Shown: in pieces, positions 15,672 to 25,934 of the stretch
How the letters are laid out: each line of letters opens with the position of its first letter
Numbering within the stretch: the stretch's first letter is position 1
From: Arsenophonus sp. aPb
GTDB taxonomy: Bacteria; Pseudomonadota; Gammaproteobacteria; Enterobacterales; Enterobacteriaceae
Assembly (NCBI RefSeq): GCF_029873475.1
Contig: NZ_CP123499.1
Location: forward strand, 2,914,001-2,978,000
Direction of reading: 5' to 3'
DNA: 64,000 bases
Position numbers and translations under genes: made by a program
Notes under the pieces: model-generated
The model's database searches: none
What the model was told of the DNA's origin: nothing
What the model saw: the letters and a program-made list of their open reading frames with translations, nothing else

Positions 15672-17033
15672 TCAAAGAAAAACAAAAAATAGCATCCCTA
15701 CAATCGCACCAACTGTCCCTAAAATGGTTTCCATTAAAGTCCAAGTTTTTAATGTTTGTGCCTCAGTAGCACCAGTAAATTTACTAAATAACCAAAATCC
15801 AGAGTCATTTACGTGACTTAATACAACTGATCCGCCAGAAATACAAACTGCCAAAGCGGCTAATTGAGCGCCAGAATAGCCAAACTCACTAATAACGGGT
15901 AATATAAGTCCAATAGTTGTTAAACAAGCTACTGTCGCTGAACCTTGAATAATACGTACAGCACCCGCTAAGACAAAACATGCCAATGCGATTGGTAAAC
16001 CTGTATTCATTAACGCATTACCTAATACTGGCCCAACACCTGAATTTACTAAAATTTGCTTAAAAACGCCCCCGGCGCCTGTAATGAGTAAAATAATTCC
16101 TGCCGGTTGAATCGCTGCTGAGCAGATCTCCATCACTTTTTCTCTATTCATACCATAGCGAAACCCTAACCCGTAGATAGCCAATAAACAAGCTAACAGC
16201 AATGCTATAAATGGGTGGCCAATAAATTCTAACCATTGCTCTGCAATAGAATCTTTAACCAAAAAATAATTACTTAATGTTTTCAATCCTACCAACGCTA
16301 AAGGAAATAGTACGATTAATAAGCTGAACATAAAACTCGGCATTTTGCCTTTTCTGTTCTCATTACCTTGATAGTTTTCAGGTAACGCAATAAAAACATG
16401 CTGGCTAATAAGATTACCAAATAATGGCCCGGCGATAAGCATTGCAGGAATAGCTGCGCATATGCCAATCAAAATCATCCAACCAAAATCAGCATTCATC
16501 TGAGATGCAACTAACATTGGCGTTGGGCCCGGAAGTAAAAATGCAGCAGCAGCAGCTACACCGGCAAAAAGTGGGATAGCTGTTTTAACAACATTGCCCC
16601 CTAAACGGTTAGTAATGGTGAAAACAATACCAATTAATAATACGATTGCGACATCAAAAAAAAGTGGCAATGCACAAATCAAACCTGTAATACCAATGGC
16701 TAAATTAGTTCGTTTTTCACCAAAACAAGTAATTAATTTGATCGCGATTTGCTCTAATGCGCCCGTTTCATGGAGTATTCGTCCAAACATTGCGCCCAAA
16801 GCCACGACAATTGCCAAGAATCCTAATGTTCCTGCCATACCTTCCTGCATTGTTTCTATAATTTTTTTAACTGGCATGCCAGAAAACAGTCCCGCTAAAA
16901 TAGAAACCACCATCAATGCAATGAAAGCATGTAATCTTGCATACATAACCAGAAACAACAATAAAAAGACAGCGCCTGATGCAGTCAATGTCAACATCAG
17001 CATATTTAATGTTTCAGGTATAGGCGTGTTCAT
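15672..17033 (-). CDS. gntU: Gluconate permease of the GntP family (GntU-like)
   Basis: The product is 453 aa. It is a multi-span inner-membrane transporter with strong similarity to enteric GntU over its length: FLVMYARLHAFIALMVVS, FSGMPVKKI, GTLGFLAIVVALGAMFGRIL, FAGVAAAAAFLLPGPTPML, ASQMNADFGWMILIGI, RIIQGSATVACLT and TGATEAQTLKTWTLMETILG. It imports gluconate with protons. The start codon overlaps the stop of gntK (ATGA), so the two are translationally coupled in a gntK-gntU operon as in E. coli. The repressor gene gntR is not in the window, but a palindromic candidate operator lies upstream of gntK. Confidence 0.93.
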   Translation of the reverse strand: MNTPIPETLNMLMLTLTASGAVFLLLFLVMYARLHAFIALMVVSILAGLFSGMPVKKIIETMQEGMAGTLGFLAIVVALGAMFGRILHETGALEQIAIKLITCFGEKRTNLAIGITGLICALPLFFDVAIVLLIGIVFTITNRLGGNVVKTAIPLFAGVAAAAAFLLPGPTPMLVASQMNADFGWMILIGICAAIPAMLIAGPLFGNLISQHVFIALPENYQGNENRKGKMPSFMFSLLIVLFPLALVGLKTLSNYFLVKDSIAEQWLEFIGHPFIALLLACLLAIYGLGFRYGMNREKVMEICSAAIQPAGIILLITGAGGVFKQILVNSGVGPVLGNALMNTGLPIALACFVLAGAVRIIQGSATVACLTTIGLILPVISEFGYSGAQLAALAVCISGGSVVLSHVNDSGFWLFSKFTGATEAQTLKTWTLMETILGTVGAIVGMLFFVFL

Positions 17034-17572
17034 CTATTTTCCTTAGTAATAATTTCATCAATTAATTTTACTGTATTATCAATAACCTCAATTAATGGTG
17101 GCTTAATATCGATGACATACACATCTTTTTCATCATTACTAGGTACTTCTAAAGTGTCAAACTGAGAGACTAACATATTTGGTTTGAAAAAATGATTTTT
17201 ACGCTTTTTTAATCGGCCTTCTATTAACTGAAAGTCTCCTTCAAGATAAAGAAATGACAGATGTTGGTTTCCGTTTCTTAAAATATCTCGATATTTTCTT
17301 TTCAAAGCGGAACAAACAATTAAAGAAACACTATTTGTTCTTTGCATAGCAAAAATAGCATCACTCAATGCCTTAAGCCAAGGCAGTCGATCAGAATCAT
17401 TCAAAGCATGGCCATCCGACATCTTTTTAATATTGGCGCGAGGATGCAAAAAATCACCATCTAAAAACGCTGCTCCTGTTTTCTGAGCGATCCCACTCGC
17501 AACTGCAGATTTACCACTACCAGATACCCCCATAAGTATAAAAACATGGTGTATTTTTTTGGTATCACTCAT
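17030..17572 (-). CDS. gntK: Gluconokinase
   Basis: The product is 180 aa from the ATG at 17572 (CGGAG with a 7-nt spacer); a longer frame reaches 17599 without a ribosome site. The P-loop GVSGSGKS is at about residues 15-22. Further family markers are FLDGDFLHPRANIKKMSDGH, LNDSDRLPWL, VCSALKRKYRDILR, FLYLEGDF and FFKPNMLVSQFDTLE. The enzyme phosphorylates gluconate to 6-phosphogluconate, feeding the pentose phosphate or Entner-Doudoroff routes. It is the first gene of the operon and overlaps gntU by 4 nt. Confidence 0.94.
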   Translation of the reverse strand: MSDTKKIHHVFILMGVSGSGKSAVASGIAQKTGAAFLDGDFLHPRANIKKMSDGHALNDSDRLPWLKALSDAIFAMQRTNSVSLIVCSALKRKYRDILRNGNQHLSFLYLEGDFQLIEGRLKKRKNHFFKPNMLVSQFDTLEVPSNDEKDVYVIDIKPPLIEVIDNTVKLIDEIITKENR

Positions 17573-17612
17573 TAAAAACTCCGTTAAAAAATCAGGCAAT
17601 ATATAAAATGTT

Positions 17613-17628
17613 ACTGATAATTATCAGT
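17613..17628. promoter_or_regulatory. Candidate GntR-type operator upstream of gntK
   Basis: ACTGATAATTATCAGT is a perfect 16-bp palindrome starting 41 nt before the gntK start codon. The overlapping ATGTTACTGATAA at 17608 resembles the GntR site I recall from E. coli (ATGTTACCGATAACAT type). Binding by a LacI-family gluconate repressor is inferred. Confidence 0.45.
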
Positions 17629-17924
17629 TATAAAAAAATAATATAATAGATTTGTGATAGGAATCTCAGTAAAGAGGAAGATCTGATCGCAAGTAAAACT
17701 CGTTATCAATTTTATAGCTCTCAATATAAGCAGAAATAATTTATATTAATTCCACTAGCTAGTTGAAATTAATCATCTTAATTACTACTCACAATACCAT
17801 TCCATTTTCCAATTAAGTATCCGTTTCTAACAATAGAAAATAAAAAAAACATTATTAGAAAATAGTAAAAGATATTATTTATTTTAGAACTATGGTAGAT
17901 AACAAAAAGTATAAATATGATAAT

Positions 17925-17941
17925 ATCATTATTATAATGAT
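17925..17941. promoter_or_regulatory. Palindrome directly upstream of zur
   Basis: ATCATTATTATAATGAT is a perfect odd palindrome of 8+1+8 bp ending 19 nt before the zur start codon. It could be an operator or part of the core promoter. It is not a clear match to a Zur box, so autoregulation is only a possibility. Confidence 0.35.
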
Positions 17942-17960
17942 CTTCACATTAGGATAATTC

Positions 17961-18425
17961 ATGACAAAGCAAGATCAGGAAAAAATATTGTCCCAAGCAA
18001 AGAAAATATGTCAAGCGCGTAATGTACGTTTAACGCCACAAAGAGAAGAGGTATTGCGCCTTATAGCAGCCCAACCTTGTGCTATTAGTGCTTATGATTT
18101 GCTGGACCTACTTAGAATTTCTGAACCTCAAGCTAAACCACCCACCATTTATCGTGGCCTAGAATTTCTCTTAGAACAAGGATTTATTCACAAAATAGAA
18201 TCAACAAATAGCTATGTTATTTGTCATCATTTTGAGGATCCTAAACATACTTCAGTTATGTTAATTTGTGACAGTTGCGGCAGTGTTGCCGAAAGTAATG
18301 GTCAGACAGTAGAAACCGCTATTATAAAATTAGCCAAACAGACTGGTTTCCAGTTATCCCATACCGTTGTTGAAAGCCATGGGCTATGCTCACCTTGCTA
18401 CAAAATCGAGAAAAAATCGTGTTAA
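17961..18425 (+). CDS. zur: Zinc uptake regulator Zur (Fur family)
   Basis: The product is 154 aa, slightly shorter than E. coli Zur. The N-terminal winged helix has RNVRLTPQREEVLRLI, AYDLLDLL and KPPTIYRGLEFLLEQGFIHK. The C-terminal dimerisation part has SYVICHHFEDPKHTSVMLIC and the structural zinc Cys pairs CDSCG and CSPC. Zur represses zinc import genes when zinc is plentiful. It is a single gene, divergent from gntK and convergent with lexA. In E. coli zur also lies near lexA, but there dinF and yjbJ separate them; here neither is present. Confidence 0.94.
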   Translation: MTKQDQEKILSQAKKICQARNVRLTPQREEVLRLIAAQPCAISAYDLLDLLRISEPQAKPPTIYRGLEFLLEQGFIHKIESTNSYVICHHFEDPKHTSVMLICDSCGSVAESNGQTVETAIIKLAKQTGFQLSHTVVESHGLCSPCYKIEKKSC

Positions 18426-18457
18426 AGCTCTGCATTACTAGGGTTAAATAGAGATAC

Positions 18458-18487
18458 AAAGGCCAGTTGTTCATCCAACCGGCCTTT
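18458..18487. terminator. Bidirectional terminator between zur and lexA
   Basis: AAAGGCCAGTTG and CAACCGGCCTTT form a 12-bp stem with one mismatch and a 6-nt loop. T/A-rich flanks lie between two convergent genes. Confidence 0.85.
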
Positions 18488-18622
18488 ATTAAATAATCAA
18501 TAAAATTTAAAATAACTTACTTAATACCAATTAATTACAAATCAAACAAAATTAGAAAATAATAATATTGTACTCAATAAATTAAACTGAATTTACTTAA
18601 AAATTAATTATATGTAAAATGA

Positions 18623-19237
18623 TTAAAATAAATCACTATTACGAATAATACCAACAGCAAGCCCTTCAATAGTTAAGTTTTGTGTCCGCAAATCCACAAT
18701 AATTGGCTCAAATTCAGGATTTTCAGCAATTAATTCGACTTTACTACCCGCTTGCTTAAAGCGTTTAACCGTCACTTCATCATCAATACGTGCAACAACA
18801 ATTTGCCCATTATGTACCTGCTGTGTTTTATGTACAGCGAGTAAATCACCATCGATAATTCCAATGTTTTTCATGGACATACCATTAACACGTAATAAAA
18901 AATCAGCACTAGGTCTAAAAATAGTGGCATCAATCCGATAGTGGCTTTCGATATGCTCTTGGGCAAGTAATGGCTCTCCCGCCGCAACCCGACCTATAAG
19001 TGGTAATCCTTCATCCTCATTTTCTTCTTGTAGTAGCCGGATACCGCGAGAAGCACCAGAAACAATTTCAATAACGCCTTTACGCGCCAATGCCTTTAAA
19101 TGTTCCTCTGCTGCATTTGGTGAACGAAAACCTAAACTTGAAGCAATCTCAGCGCGTGTGGGAGGCATACCCGTTTGCGAAATGTGTTCACGCACCAGAT
19201 CATAGACCTGCTGCTGCCTCAACGTTAATTCTTTCAT
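18623..19237 (-). CDS. lexA: SOS response repressor LexA
   Basis: The product is 204 aa from the ATG at 19237, preceded by GGGGGCGAA; the homology with E. coli LexA begins here ([20 protein letters not shown]) although the frame is open further up. The N-terminal winged helix shows [20 protein letters not shown]. The self-cleavage site Ala-Gly is in GRVAAGEPL. The catalytic Ser is in GMSMKN and the Lys in EVTVKRF. LexA represses DNA-damage genes and is cleaved when RecA is activated. A consensus SOS box lies upstream, so it should regulate itself. dgkA precedes it on the same strand, as in E. coli, but dinF does not follow. Confidence 0.97.
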   Translation of the reverse strand: MKELTLRQQQVYDLVREHISQTGMPPTRAEIASSLGFRSPNAAEEHLKALARKGVIEIVSGASRGIRLLQEENEDEGLPLIGRVAAGEPLLAQEHIESHYRIDATIFRPSADFLLRVNGMSMKNIGIIDGDLLAVHKTQQVHNGQIVVARIDDEVTVKRFKQAGSKVELIAENPEFEPIIVDLRTQNLTIEGLAVGIIRNSDLF

Positions 19238-19271
19238 TTCGCCCCCTATTATTGGCATTCGCACATTGTCA

Positions 19272-19287
19272 CTGTAAGTATATACAG
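19272..19287 (-). promoter_or_regulatory. LexA (SOS) box of lexA
   Basis: On the lexA strand the site reads CTGTATATACTTACAG, an excellent match to CTGT-N8-ACAG. It lies about 35 nt before the lexA start. E. coli lexA has two such boxes; only one is recognisable here. Confidence 0.93.
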
Positions 19288-19331
19288 TTATATGAAGATT
19301 TTAAACTGATAAATGTGTAAAACCCTATTTT

Positions 19332-19712
19332 TTATAACTGGCTCACGAAATAATGATTACCAATCACAACTGCCCAAATAAAAATAGCTAACCAAATTGA
19401 AACAAAAACAGCCGCTGAGCCTATATCTTTTGCTTTACCAGAAAGTTCATGTAATTCTGTACCAATCCTATCAACCACTGCTTCAATCGCACTATTTAAT
19501 AATTCAACAATGACTATTAATACTACTGAACTTATAAGTAATAACCGTTCAATCCATTGCACATCAAGGAAAAAAGCCACAATAATGGCGATAACCACCA
19601 TAATTGCTTCTTGTCTAAAAGCCGCTTCACTCTTCCAAGCTGATTTTAACCCTTTCAGCGAATAACCTGTTGCTTTAATAATTCGGGCTAGTCCCGTTGT
19701 TTGGTTTGCCAT
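19332..19712 (-). CDS. dgkA: Diacylglycerol kinase
   Basis: The product is 126 aa, a small inner-membrane enzyme with three membrane spans. The family pattern is clear: GYSLKGLKSAWKSEAAFRQE, the catalytic-region motif ELLNSAIEAVVDRIG, and KDIGSAAVFVSIWLAIFIWA as the last span. It phosphorylates diacylglycerol released from phospholipids during turnover, producing phosphatidic acid for reuse. It lies upstream of lexA and divergent from plsB, as in E. coli. Confidence 0.95.
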   Translation of the reverse strand: MANQTTGLARIIKATGYSLKGLKSAWKSEAAFRQEAIMVVIAIIVAFFLDVQWIERLLLISSVVLIVIVELLNSAIEAVVDRIGTELHELSGKAKDIGSAAVFVSIWLAIFIWAVVIGNHYFVSQL

Positions 19713-19835
19713 AAAATTTACTCTCTAGATACAGTTATATATGGGATTTAGTATAATTATTATCTTTTAAACAGATATTAATTACTATTTCTGATATGCT
19801 TGGGTAGGATTCTAATAAGAGGCTATCGCTCACCT

Positions 19836-22286
19836 ATGTCATTTTGGCGTAAAATTTACTATAATCTATTAGATTTACCAATGAAATTATTGGTAAAAAG
19901 TAAACTCATACCAGCAGATCCAATTAAAGAATTGCGTCTTGATACGACACGTCCTTTTCTATATGTATTACCTTATCATTCTAAAACGGACTTATTGACG
20001 TTACGTCAACAATGCTGTTCTATTGGCTTACCTGATCCACTCGATCCGATTGAAATAGACGAAATTAAATTACCTGCTTATGTCTTTATTGATGATGGCC
20101 CACGTGTCTTTCGTTATTATTCGCCAGATCCACGTAAAGATTCAGTAAAAACATTTACGGCTTATCTTGATCTTCATTGCCATAATCCCGAACTAAACAT
20201 TCAGATGCTACCCGTATCAGTGATGTTCGGTCGAGCGCCTGGTCGAGAAGGCCACTCCCCAGCACCACCATTACGTCTACTTAATGGTATTCAAAAATTC
20301 TTTGCCGTTATCTGGTTAGGACGTGACAGTTTTGTTCGTTTTTCACCTACTGTCTCTTTACGCCAAATGGCTAGGGAATATGGTACGGATAAAATTATTG
20401 CCAACAAACTTGCTCGGGTCGCCCGCATTCACTATTCACGGCAACGATTAGCAGCAGTTGGCCCCAAACTCCCTGTTCGCCACGATCTATTCAATAAGCT
20501 GTTAACTTCAAAAGCGATTGAAAAAGCAGTTGAAGATGAAGTAAAAGCAAAAAAAATCTCACTTGAGAAGGCAAAACATAATGCGATTGCCATGATGGAA
20601 GAAATTGCCGCTAATTTTTCCTATGAAGCGATCCGTATTACTGATCGCGTACTGAGTTGGACATGGAATAGACTCTATCAAGGAATTAATGTACAACATG
20701 CCGAGCGTGTACGCCAATTAGCGCAAGATGGCCATGAAATTGTCTATATTCCTTCTCATCGTAGTCACATGGATTACCTATTACTTTCTTACGTACTTTA
20801 TCATCAAGGTTTAGTTCCTCCTCATATTGCCGCAGGTATCAATCTTAATTTCTGGCCTGCTGGTCCAATTTTTCGTCACTTAGGTGCTTTTTTCATTCGC
20901 CGCTCTTTCAAAGGTAATAAACTTTACTCCACCATATTTCGCGAGTATCTCAGTGAACTGTTTGCACGTGGTTATTCAATTGAATATTTTGTTGAAGGCG
21001 GCCGCTCTCGCACAGGCCGACTACTGGAACCAAAGACTGGCACGCTGTCAATGACCCTACAAGCAATGCTAAGAGGTGATTCCCGTCCAATTACAATTGT
21101 CCCTATTTACATCGGTTATGAGCATGTATTGGAAGTTGCTACTTATGCTAAGGAACTAAAAGGTGCAGCAAAAGAGAAAGAAGGGTTTTTCTCAATGTTA
21201 AAAGGTCTACGTAAATTGCGTAACCTAGGACAAGGCTATGTTAATTTTGGTCAACCGATTGCACTAACACAATATTTACATAAACATGTTCCCGAATGGC
21301 GTCAATCTATCGACGCCATTGAACCCCAACGTCCAACATGGCTAAATTCAACCGTGACTCGGCTAGCTTATAAAATCATGGTTAGAATTAACAACGCCGC
21401 TGCCGCTAATGCAGTCAATTTATGTTCAACGGTTTTATTAGCCTCACGCCAGCGTGCATTAACCCGAGAACAACTGATTGAACAAATAGAATGTTACCTT
21501 CAACTATTAAGGAATGTGCCTTATAGTGATGATAGCACAACACCTAATAAAACTGCCGAGCAGTTGTTAGAAGACGCATTGGAATTGGATAAGTTTGAAG
21601 TTGAGCATGACAGTATGGGCGATATTGTCGTATTACCACGTGAAAATGCAGTATTGATGACTTATTATCGAAATAATATTATGCATTTATTGGTTTTACC
21701 TTCTTTGGTAGCCAATATCGTATTACATAATGAAAATGTTCAACGTCAGGAAATTGGTTATCAAGTTGCACTTATCTATCCATTCCTAAAAGCAGAACTC
21801 TTCATGCGATATAGCATGGAAGAATTGCCTGAATCGATCGATATTCTGTTGGATGAATTGGCACGTCAGCAACTAATACTATTAACAGCAGAAGGTTTTG
21901 TAACTATCAATCCTGCTCGTATTCGCCCTCTCCAGCTTTTAGCTGCTGGTATTAAAGAAACGCTACAGCGCTATGCAATTACACTTTCTCTACTTAGTAC
22001 AATCCCTGAAATTAGTCGAGGAATACTAGAAAAAGAGAGCCGTATTCTCGCTCAACGTCTATCTGTACTGCATGGTATCAACGCACCCGAATTCTTTGAT
22101 AAAGCAGTTTTCTCCACTTTGGTAAATACATTAAAACAAGAAGGTTATATTAATAGAGAAGGCGATGCGATTATCAGCGCGAATGTACAACGACTTTATC
22201 GAATTATCGCTAAGTTAATATCTCCTGAGGTTTGTTTAACCATTGAAGGAGTCAAACACGTTACTCATGAGCCATTGCCTGAATAA
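19836..22286 (+). CDS. plsB: Glycerol-3-phosphate acyltransferase
   Basis: The product is 816 aa from the ATG at 19836, where similarity to E. coli PlsB begins ([20 protein letters not shown]). The frame also extends to a TTG at 19800, and AAGAGG lies rather far from the ATG, so the start is not certain. Acyltransferase motifs are present: [19 protein letters not shown] (HX4D), [24 protein letters not shown] and [11 protein letters not shown]. The enzyme puts the first acyl chain on glycerol-3-phosphate at the inner membrane, the first step of phospholipid synthesis. It is divergent from dgkA and followed by a strong terminator. Confidence 0.96.
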   Translation: MSFWRKIYYNLLDLPMKLLVKSKLIPADPIKELRLDTTRPFLYVLPYHSKTDLLTLRQQCCSIGLPDPLDPIEIDEIKLPAYVFIDDGPRVFRYYSPDPRKDSVKTFTAYLDLHCHNPELNIQMLPVSVMFGRAPGREGHSPAPPLRLLNGIQKFFAVIWLGRDSFVRFSPTVSLRQMAREYGTDKIIANKLARVARIHYSRQRLAAVGPKLPVRHDLFNKLLTSKAIEKAVEDEVKAKKISLEKAKHNAIAMMEEIAANFSYEAIRITDRVLSWTWNRLYQGINVQHAERVRQLAQDGHEIVYIPSHRSHMDYLLLSYVLYHQGLVPPHIAAGINLNFWPAGPIFRHLGAFFIRRSFKGNKLYSTIFREYLSELFARGYSIEYFVEGGRSRTGRLLEPKTGTLSMTLQAMLRGDSRPITIVPIYIGYEHVLEVATYAKELKGAAKEKEGFFSMLKGLRKLRNLGQGYVNFGQPIALTQYLHKHVPEWRQSIDAIEPQRPTWLNSTVTRLAYKIMVRINNAAAANAVNLCSTVLLASRQRALTREQLIEQIECYLQLLRNVPYSDDSTTPNKTAEQLLEDALELDKFEVEHDSMGDIVVLPRENAVLMTYYRNNIMHLLVLPSLVANIVLHNENVQRQEIGYQVALIYPFLKAELFMRYSMEELPESIDILLDELARQQLILLTAEGFVTINPARIRPLQLLAAGIKETLQRYAITLSLLSTIPEISRGILEKESRILAQRLSVLHGINAPEFFDKAVFSTLVNTLKQEGYINREGDAIISANVQRLYRIIAKLISPEVCLTIEGVKHVTHEPLPE

Positions 22287-22349
22287 ATCATCTTTATATC
22301 AATATAGTAACGTAAAACGAATTTAGATTGAAATCGACCAAAATCACTT

Positions 22350-22378
22350 AGGATAATCACTCGAGATTATCCTTTTTT
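22350..22378 (+). terminator. Rho-independent terminator of plsB
   Basis: AGGATAATC and GATTATCCT form a perfect 9-bp stem with a 5-nt loop, followed by a run of six T. It lies between convergent plsB and ubiA. Confidence 0.9.
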
Positions 22379-22382
22379 ATAA

Positions 22383-23255
22383 TTAAAAATAATTTAATAA
22401 GATGCCAAGAAATAAAACCAACCCCACATAATTGTTATTCATAAATGCTTTAAAACATAATGCTGGTTGACGATTGGCAATGAGTTTTTGTTGATGGATA
22501 AATAAGCCTAACACAAATATCAAACTAGTATAATAAGGCACCCCAAAATCTAGCTGTTTCCCTATATAAAATAACACCAGTACCATAGCAAATTGTAAAA
22601 TACCAATAATCAATTTATCAAAATGAGCAAAAATAATTGCGGTTGATTTTATCCCGATTTTTATATCATCATTGCGATCAACCATGGCATACTGGGTATC
22701 ATAAATAACAGACCAAATGATATTAACCAGAAATAATAACCAACACTCCAAAGGTAAGGACTCACTAACTGCTGCATATGCCATTGGAATAGACCAACCA
22801 AACGCAGCACCTAGAACAATCTGGGGAAAATGGCTAAATCGTTTGATAAATGGATAAATCCAAGCTAATAACAACCCAATCACTGATAAACAAATTGTCA
22901 TCTTATTTAAGGTCAATACCAATATAAATGCAATAATGATCAATGATAAAAATAGTGTCTTAGCTTCTTTTTCTGTTACATCACCATTTGGCAGAGGACG
23001 CTCTCTGGTTCTTGCAACATAACCATCAAATTTTCTATCCGCAAAATCATTAATAACACACCCAGCGGCACGCATTAAAAATACACCCGCAGTAAAAACT
23101 AACAAAATAAAAAGATCTGGTAACCCTCGGCTTGCTAACCATAATGCCCAATAAGTAGGCCATAGTAATAGTAAAATACCTATCGGTTTATCAATACGCA
23201 TTAAGCGAGAATAGGCGCGCCATTTATTCAATTTCAACGTCATTTGCCCTGCCAA
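22383..23255 (-). CDS. ubiA: 4-hydroxybenzoate polyprenyltransferase
   Basis: The product is 290 aa and very hydrophobic, with about eight or nine membrane spans. The two Asp-rich prenyl diphosphate sites are seen: [16 protein letters not shown] near residue 70 and [20 protein letters not shown] near residue 190. It transfers the polyprenyl tail to 4-hydroxybenzoate in ubiquinone synthesis. It follows ubiC by 16 nt, so the two form the ubiC-ubiA operon found in many enterobacteria. Confidence 0.96.
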   Translation of the reverse strand: MAGQMTLKLNKWRAYSRLMRIDKPIGILLLLWPTYWALWLASRGLPDLFILLVFTAGVFLMRAAGCVINDFADRKFDGYVARTRERPLPNGDVTEKEAKTLFLSLIIIAFILVLTLNKMTICLSVIGLLLAWIYPFIKRFSHFPQIVLGAAFGWSIPMAYAAVSESLPLECWLLFLVNIIWSVIYDTQYAMVDRNDDIKIGIKSTAIIFAHFDKLIIGILQFAMVLVLFYIGKQLDFGVPYYTSLIFVLGLFIHQQKLIANRQPALCFKAFMNNNYVGLVLFLGILLNYF

Positions 23256-23271
23256 TCTATTAGTCTCCTTA

Positions 23272-23805
23272 TTATTTTGTATAGATAGGTGAATCTGGCA
23301 AAAAAAGCTCTGTTAATAGTAAAGGTTTAGCCGATAACCTTAACAACGAACGCCTTACCCAACAATTATTCTGTATACCTAAATTAATATAATCACGAGT
23401 TAAATTATTTCCACTAAATAAATGGTGCCCTAATGGCACATTGCCTAAATTTATTAATTTGCGTTCTGGACCCGTTAATGTCTCTTCTGGTATCACTGTC
23501 CGCCCATATAACCATGGGCAACCATCACCAAAAAGCACGACTTCACGTAACCAATAGCGTTGACTATTAGGCAAAAGTTGAGCTTCTTCGTTCTGACTAT
23601 CTAATAGAATAAAACCTTCTTGATAAGGTTTTACGGTGACTTGCTGACAATAGCGTGCCAGACGTTGAGTCATCGAATCTAATTCGGTTAACCAATTATA
23701 TATTGGATCCGGTATGTTAATTTCTTGCGCCGCAAACCACTTAATCGGTTGATTGCAAAAAAGTGACTGATTATTTATATGGCTTATTTTTACAGCTACG
23801 CCCAT
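23272..23805 (-). CDS. ubiC: Chorismate lyase
   Basis: The product is 177 aa, somewhat longer than E. coli UbiC. Family features include [17 protein letters not shown], the [20 protein letters not shown] segment with the Arg in its active-site region, [19 protein letters not shown] and [20 protein letters not shown]. The enzyme splits chorismate into 4-hydroxybenzoate and pyruvate, giving the ring of ubiquinone; UbiA, encoded next, uses the product. Confidence 0.94.
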   Translation of the reverse strand: MGVAVKISHINNQSLFCNQPIKWFAAQEINIPDPIYNWLTELDSMTQRLARYCQQVTVKPYQEGFILLDSQNEEAQLLPNSQRYWLREVVLFGDGCPWLYGRTVIPEETLTGPERKLINLGNVPLGHHLFSGNNLTRDYINLGIQNNCWVRRSLLRLSAKPLLLTELFLPDSPIYTK

Positions 23806-24015
23806 AGAATACTTCTCTCATTCTATCTTGAAATTAAAAATAGAAGATATCATGCTAATAATGAATGAAATGATAGGATCTGCTAATTTATATAAAAAGT
23901 TATCTCTGATTGCAAAATTTTTATTAATTTTGCAATCTTTATATTAGCAAGAAGTGATCTATCTGGCAGTTTATTTACTATAAACAAAACCTGTTGTTAC
24001 AGGCTTTGGTAAAAA

Positions 24016-25665
24016 TTATTGACGCCACGTTTTAAAACAATTAATCAACCCATTAGTAGAAGTATCATGACTATCAATTTTAGCCTGAGTTGCCAATTCA
24101 GGTAGAATACGGCCAGCTAATTGCTTACCAAGTTCAACGCCCCATTGGTCAAAACTAAAAATATTCAATATAGCACCTTGCACAAAGATCTTGTGTTCAT
24201 ACATCGCAATCAAAGCGCCTAACGTATATGGCGTAATTTGATTAACAAGAATAGAGTTAGTTGGGCGATTACCTTGGAAAACTTTATAAAGTGCAACATA
24301 AGCCATTTTAGCCGGATCTTGGCCTGCAGCTTTAAATTCTTCGTCTACTTCCAGCCGATTTTTGCCAAATGCTAACGCTTCTGTTTGGGCAAAAAAATTA
24401 GACATTAATTTATTATGGTGATCACTTAATGGATTATGACTAATCGCAGGTGCAATGAAATCACAAGGAATAAGTTTGGTACCTTGATGGATCAACTGAT
24501 AAAAGGCATGCTGACCATTAGTTCCTGGTTCACCCCAAATAATAGGCCCCGTTTGATAACTCACTTTTTCGCCATTACGATCTACATATTTACCATTTGA
24601 CTCCATATTGCCTTGTTGAAAATAAGCGGCAAATCGATGTAAATATTGATCATAAGGTAAAATGGCCTCGGTCTCTGTAGCAAAAAAATTATTATACCAA
24701 ATACCAATTAACGCTAATATTACCGGAATATTATGCTCAAAAGCCGTCTCAGCAAAATGGCAATCCATTGCATGAGCGCCACTTAGTAATTGCTCAAAAT
24801 TATTAAATCCGATGGAGAGCACAATCGAGAGGCCAATAGCAGACCACAATGAGTAACGACCGCCAACCCAATCCCAGAATTCAAACATATTTTGGGTATC
24901 GATGCCGAATTTAGCCACTTGTTGTTCATTGGTTGATAAAGCAACAAAATGTTTTGCGATCTGACTCTCATCCTCCGCAACATCTAAAAACCATTTTCGG
25001 GCAGTCAAAGCATTAGTCATTGTCTCCTGGGTGGTAAACGTTTTAGAGGCAATCAAAAATAATGTTGTTTCTGGTTTAATTCTTTGCAATGTTTCAGCAA
25101 TATGACTGCCATCTATATTGGAAACAAAATGCATATTTAAATGATTTTTGTAAGGTCTAAGTGCTTCTGTCACCATATATGGGCCAAGATCAGAACCACC
25201 AATACCGATATTAACAACATCTGTTATTGCCTGACCAGTGTATCCTTTCCAATCACCATTAATGACACGCTCACTGAAACAACGCATTTTATCTAACACA
25301 GCATTAACTTGTGGCATAATATCAACACCATCAAGCTTTACTGGGCTATTGCTACGATTACGTAAAGCAATATGCAAAACGGCTCTATCTTCAGTTCTAT
25401 TGATTTTCTCGCCAGAGAACATGCTGCTAATTGCTGTACTTAATTTTGTTTCTTTTGCTAAATCCAGTAATTTACGCAATGTATCATCAGTTATACGATT
25501 TTTAGAAAAATCAACCAAGATCTGGTTATTAAAAGTGAGTGAAAACTTAGCAAAACGGTCAGCATCATTAACAAAAAGATCACGCAGATGGATATCTTTT
25601 ACTGTCTGATAATGTTGTTCTAATTCGCGCCATGCTGCTGTTAGACTTGGATTAATGTTTTCCAT
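24016..25665 (-). CDS. pgi: Glucose-6-phosphate isomerase
   Basis: The product is 549 aa, the same size as the E. coli enzyme. Signatures: [75 protein letters not shown] and [13 protein letters not shown]. It interconverts glucose-6-phosphate and fructose-6-phosphate in glycolysis. It is a single gene, divergent from lysC. Confidence 0.97.
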   Translation of the reverse strand: MENINPSLTAAWRELEQHYQTVKDIHLRDLFVNDADRFAKFSLTFNNQILVDFSKNRITDDTLRKLLDLAKETKLSTAISSMFSGEKINRTEDRAVLHIALRNRSNSPVKLDGVDIMPQVNAVLDKMRCFSERVINGDWKGYTGQAITDVVNIGIGGSDLGPYMVTEALRPYKNHLNMHFVSNIDGSHIAETLQRIKPETTLFLIASKTFTTQETMTNALTARKWFLDVAEDESQIAKHFVALSTNEQQVAKFGIDTQNMFEFWDWVGGRYSLWSAIGLSIVLSIGFNNFEQLLSGAHAMDCHFAETAFEHNIPVILALIGIWYNNFFATETEAILPYDQYLHRFAAYFQQGNMESNGKYVDRNGEKVSYQTGPIIWGEPGTNGQHAFYQLIHQGTKLIPCDFIAPAISHNPLSDHHNKLMSNFFAQTEALAFGKNRLEVDEEFKAAGQDPAKMAYVALYKVFQGNRPTNSILVNQITPYTLGALIAMYEHKIFVQGAILNIFSFDQWGVELGKQLAGRILPELATQAKIDSHDTSTNGLINCFKTWRQ

Positions 25666-25934
25666 TGAAATACTCTCTATCTTTCTTCAAATCAGATTTA
25701 CAACTACCAATGATTGGATAGTAACTCATTCGCCTTATCAATTTAACTTCTTTTAATGCCATCCGCTGGTTAATTTAATTGCATCCGCTCTTCATTGATC
25801 GAATATTGATAAAATTGATAATCTTCTTGGCATTATAAAAATTATTGATTTTGCTAAAAATAAATTGACCTTCAGGCAATAACCCGATAATGGTAGATTA
25901 ATTGCTCGCCATTCAAATACATGGAGATAGCATT

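Larger units (their letters stand above)
17573..17960. other. Divergent regulatory region between gntK and zur
   Basis: About 390 bp between two divergent genes. It holds the palindrome at 17613-17628 close to gntK and a second palindrome at 17925-17941 just before zur. No gene is seen in it. Confidence 0.6.
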
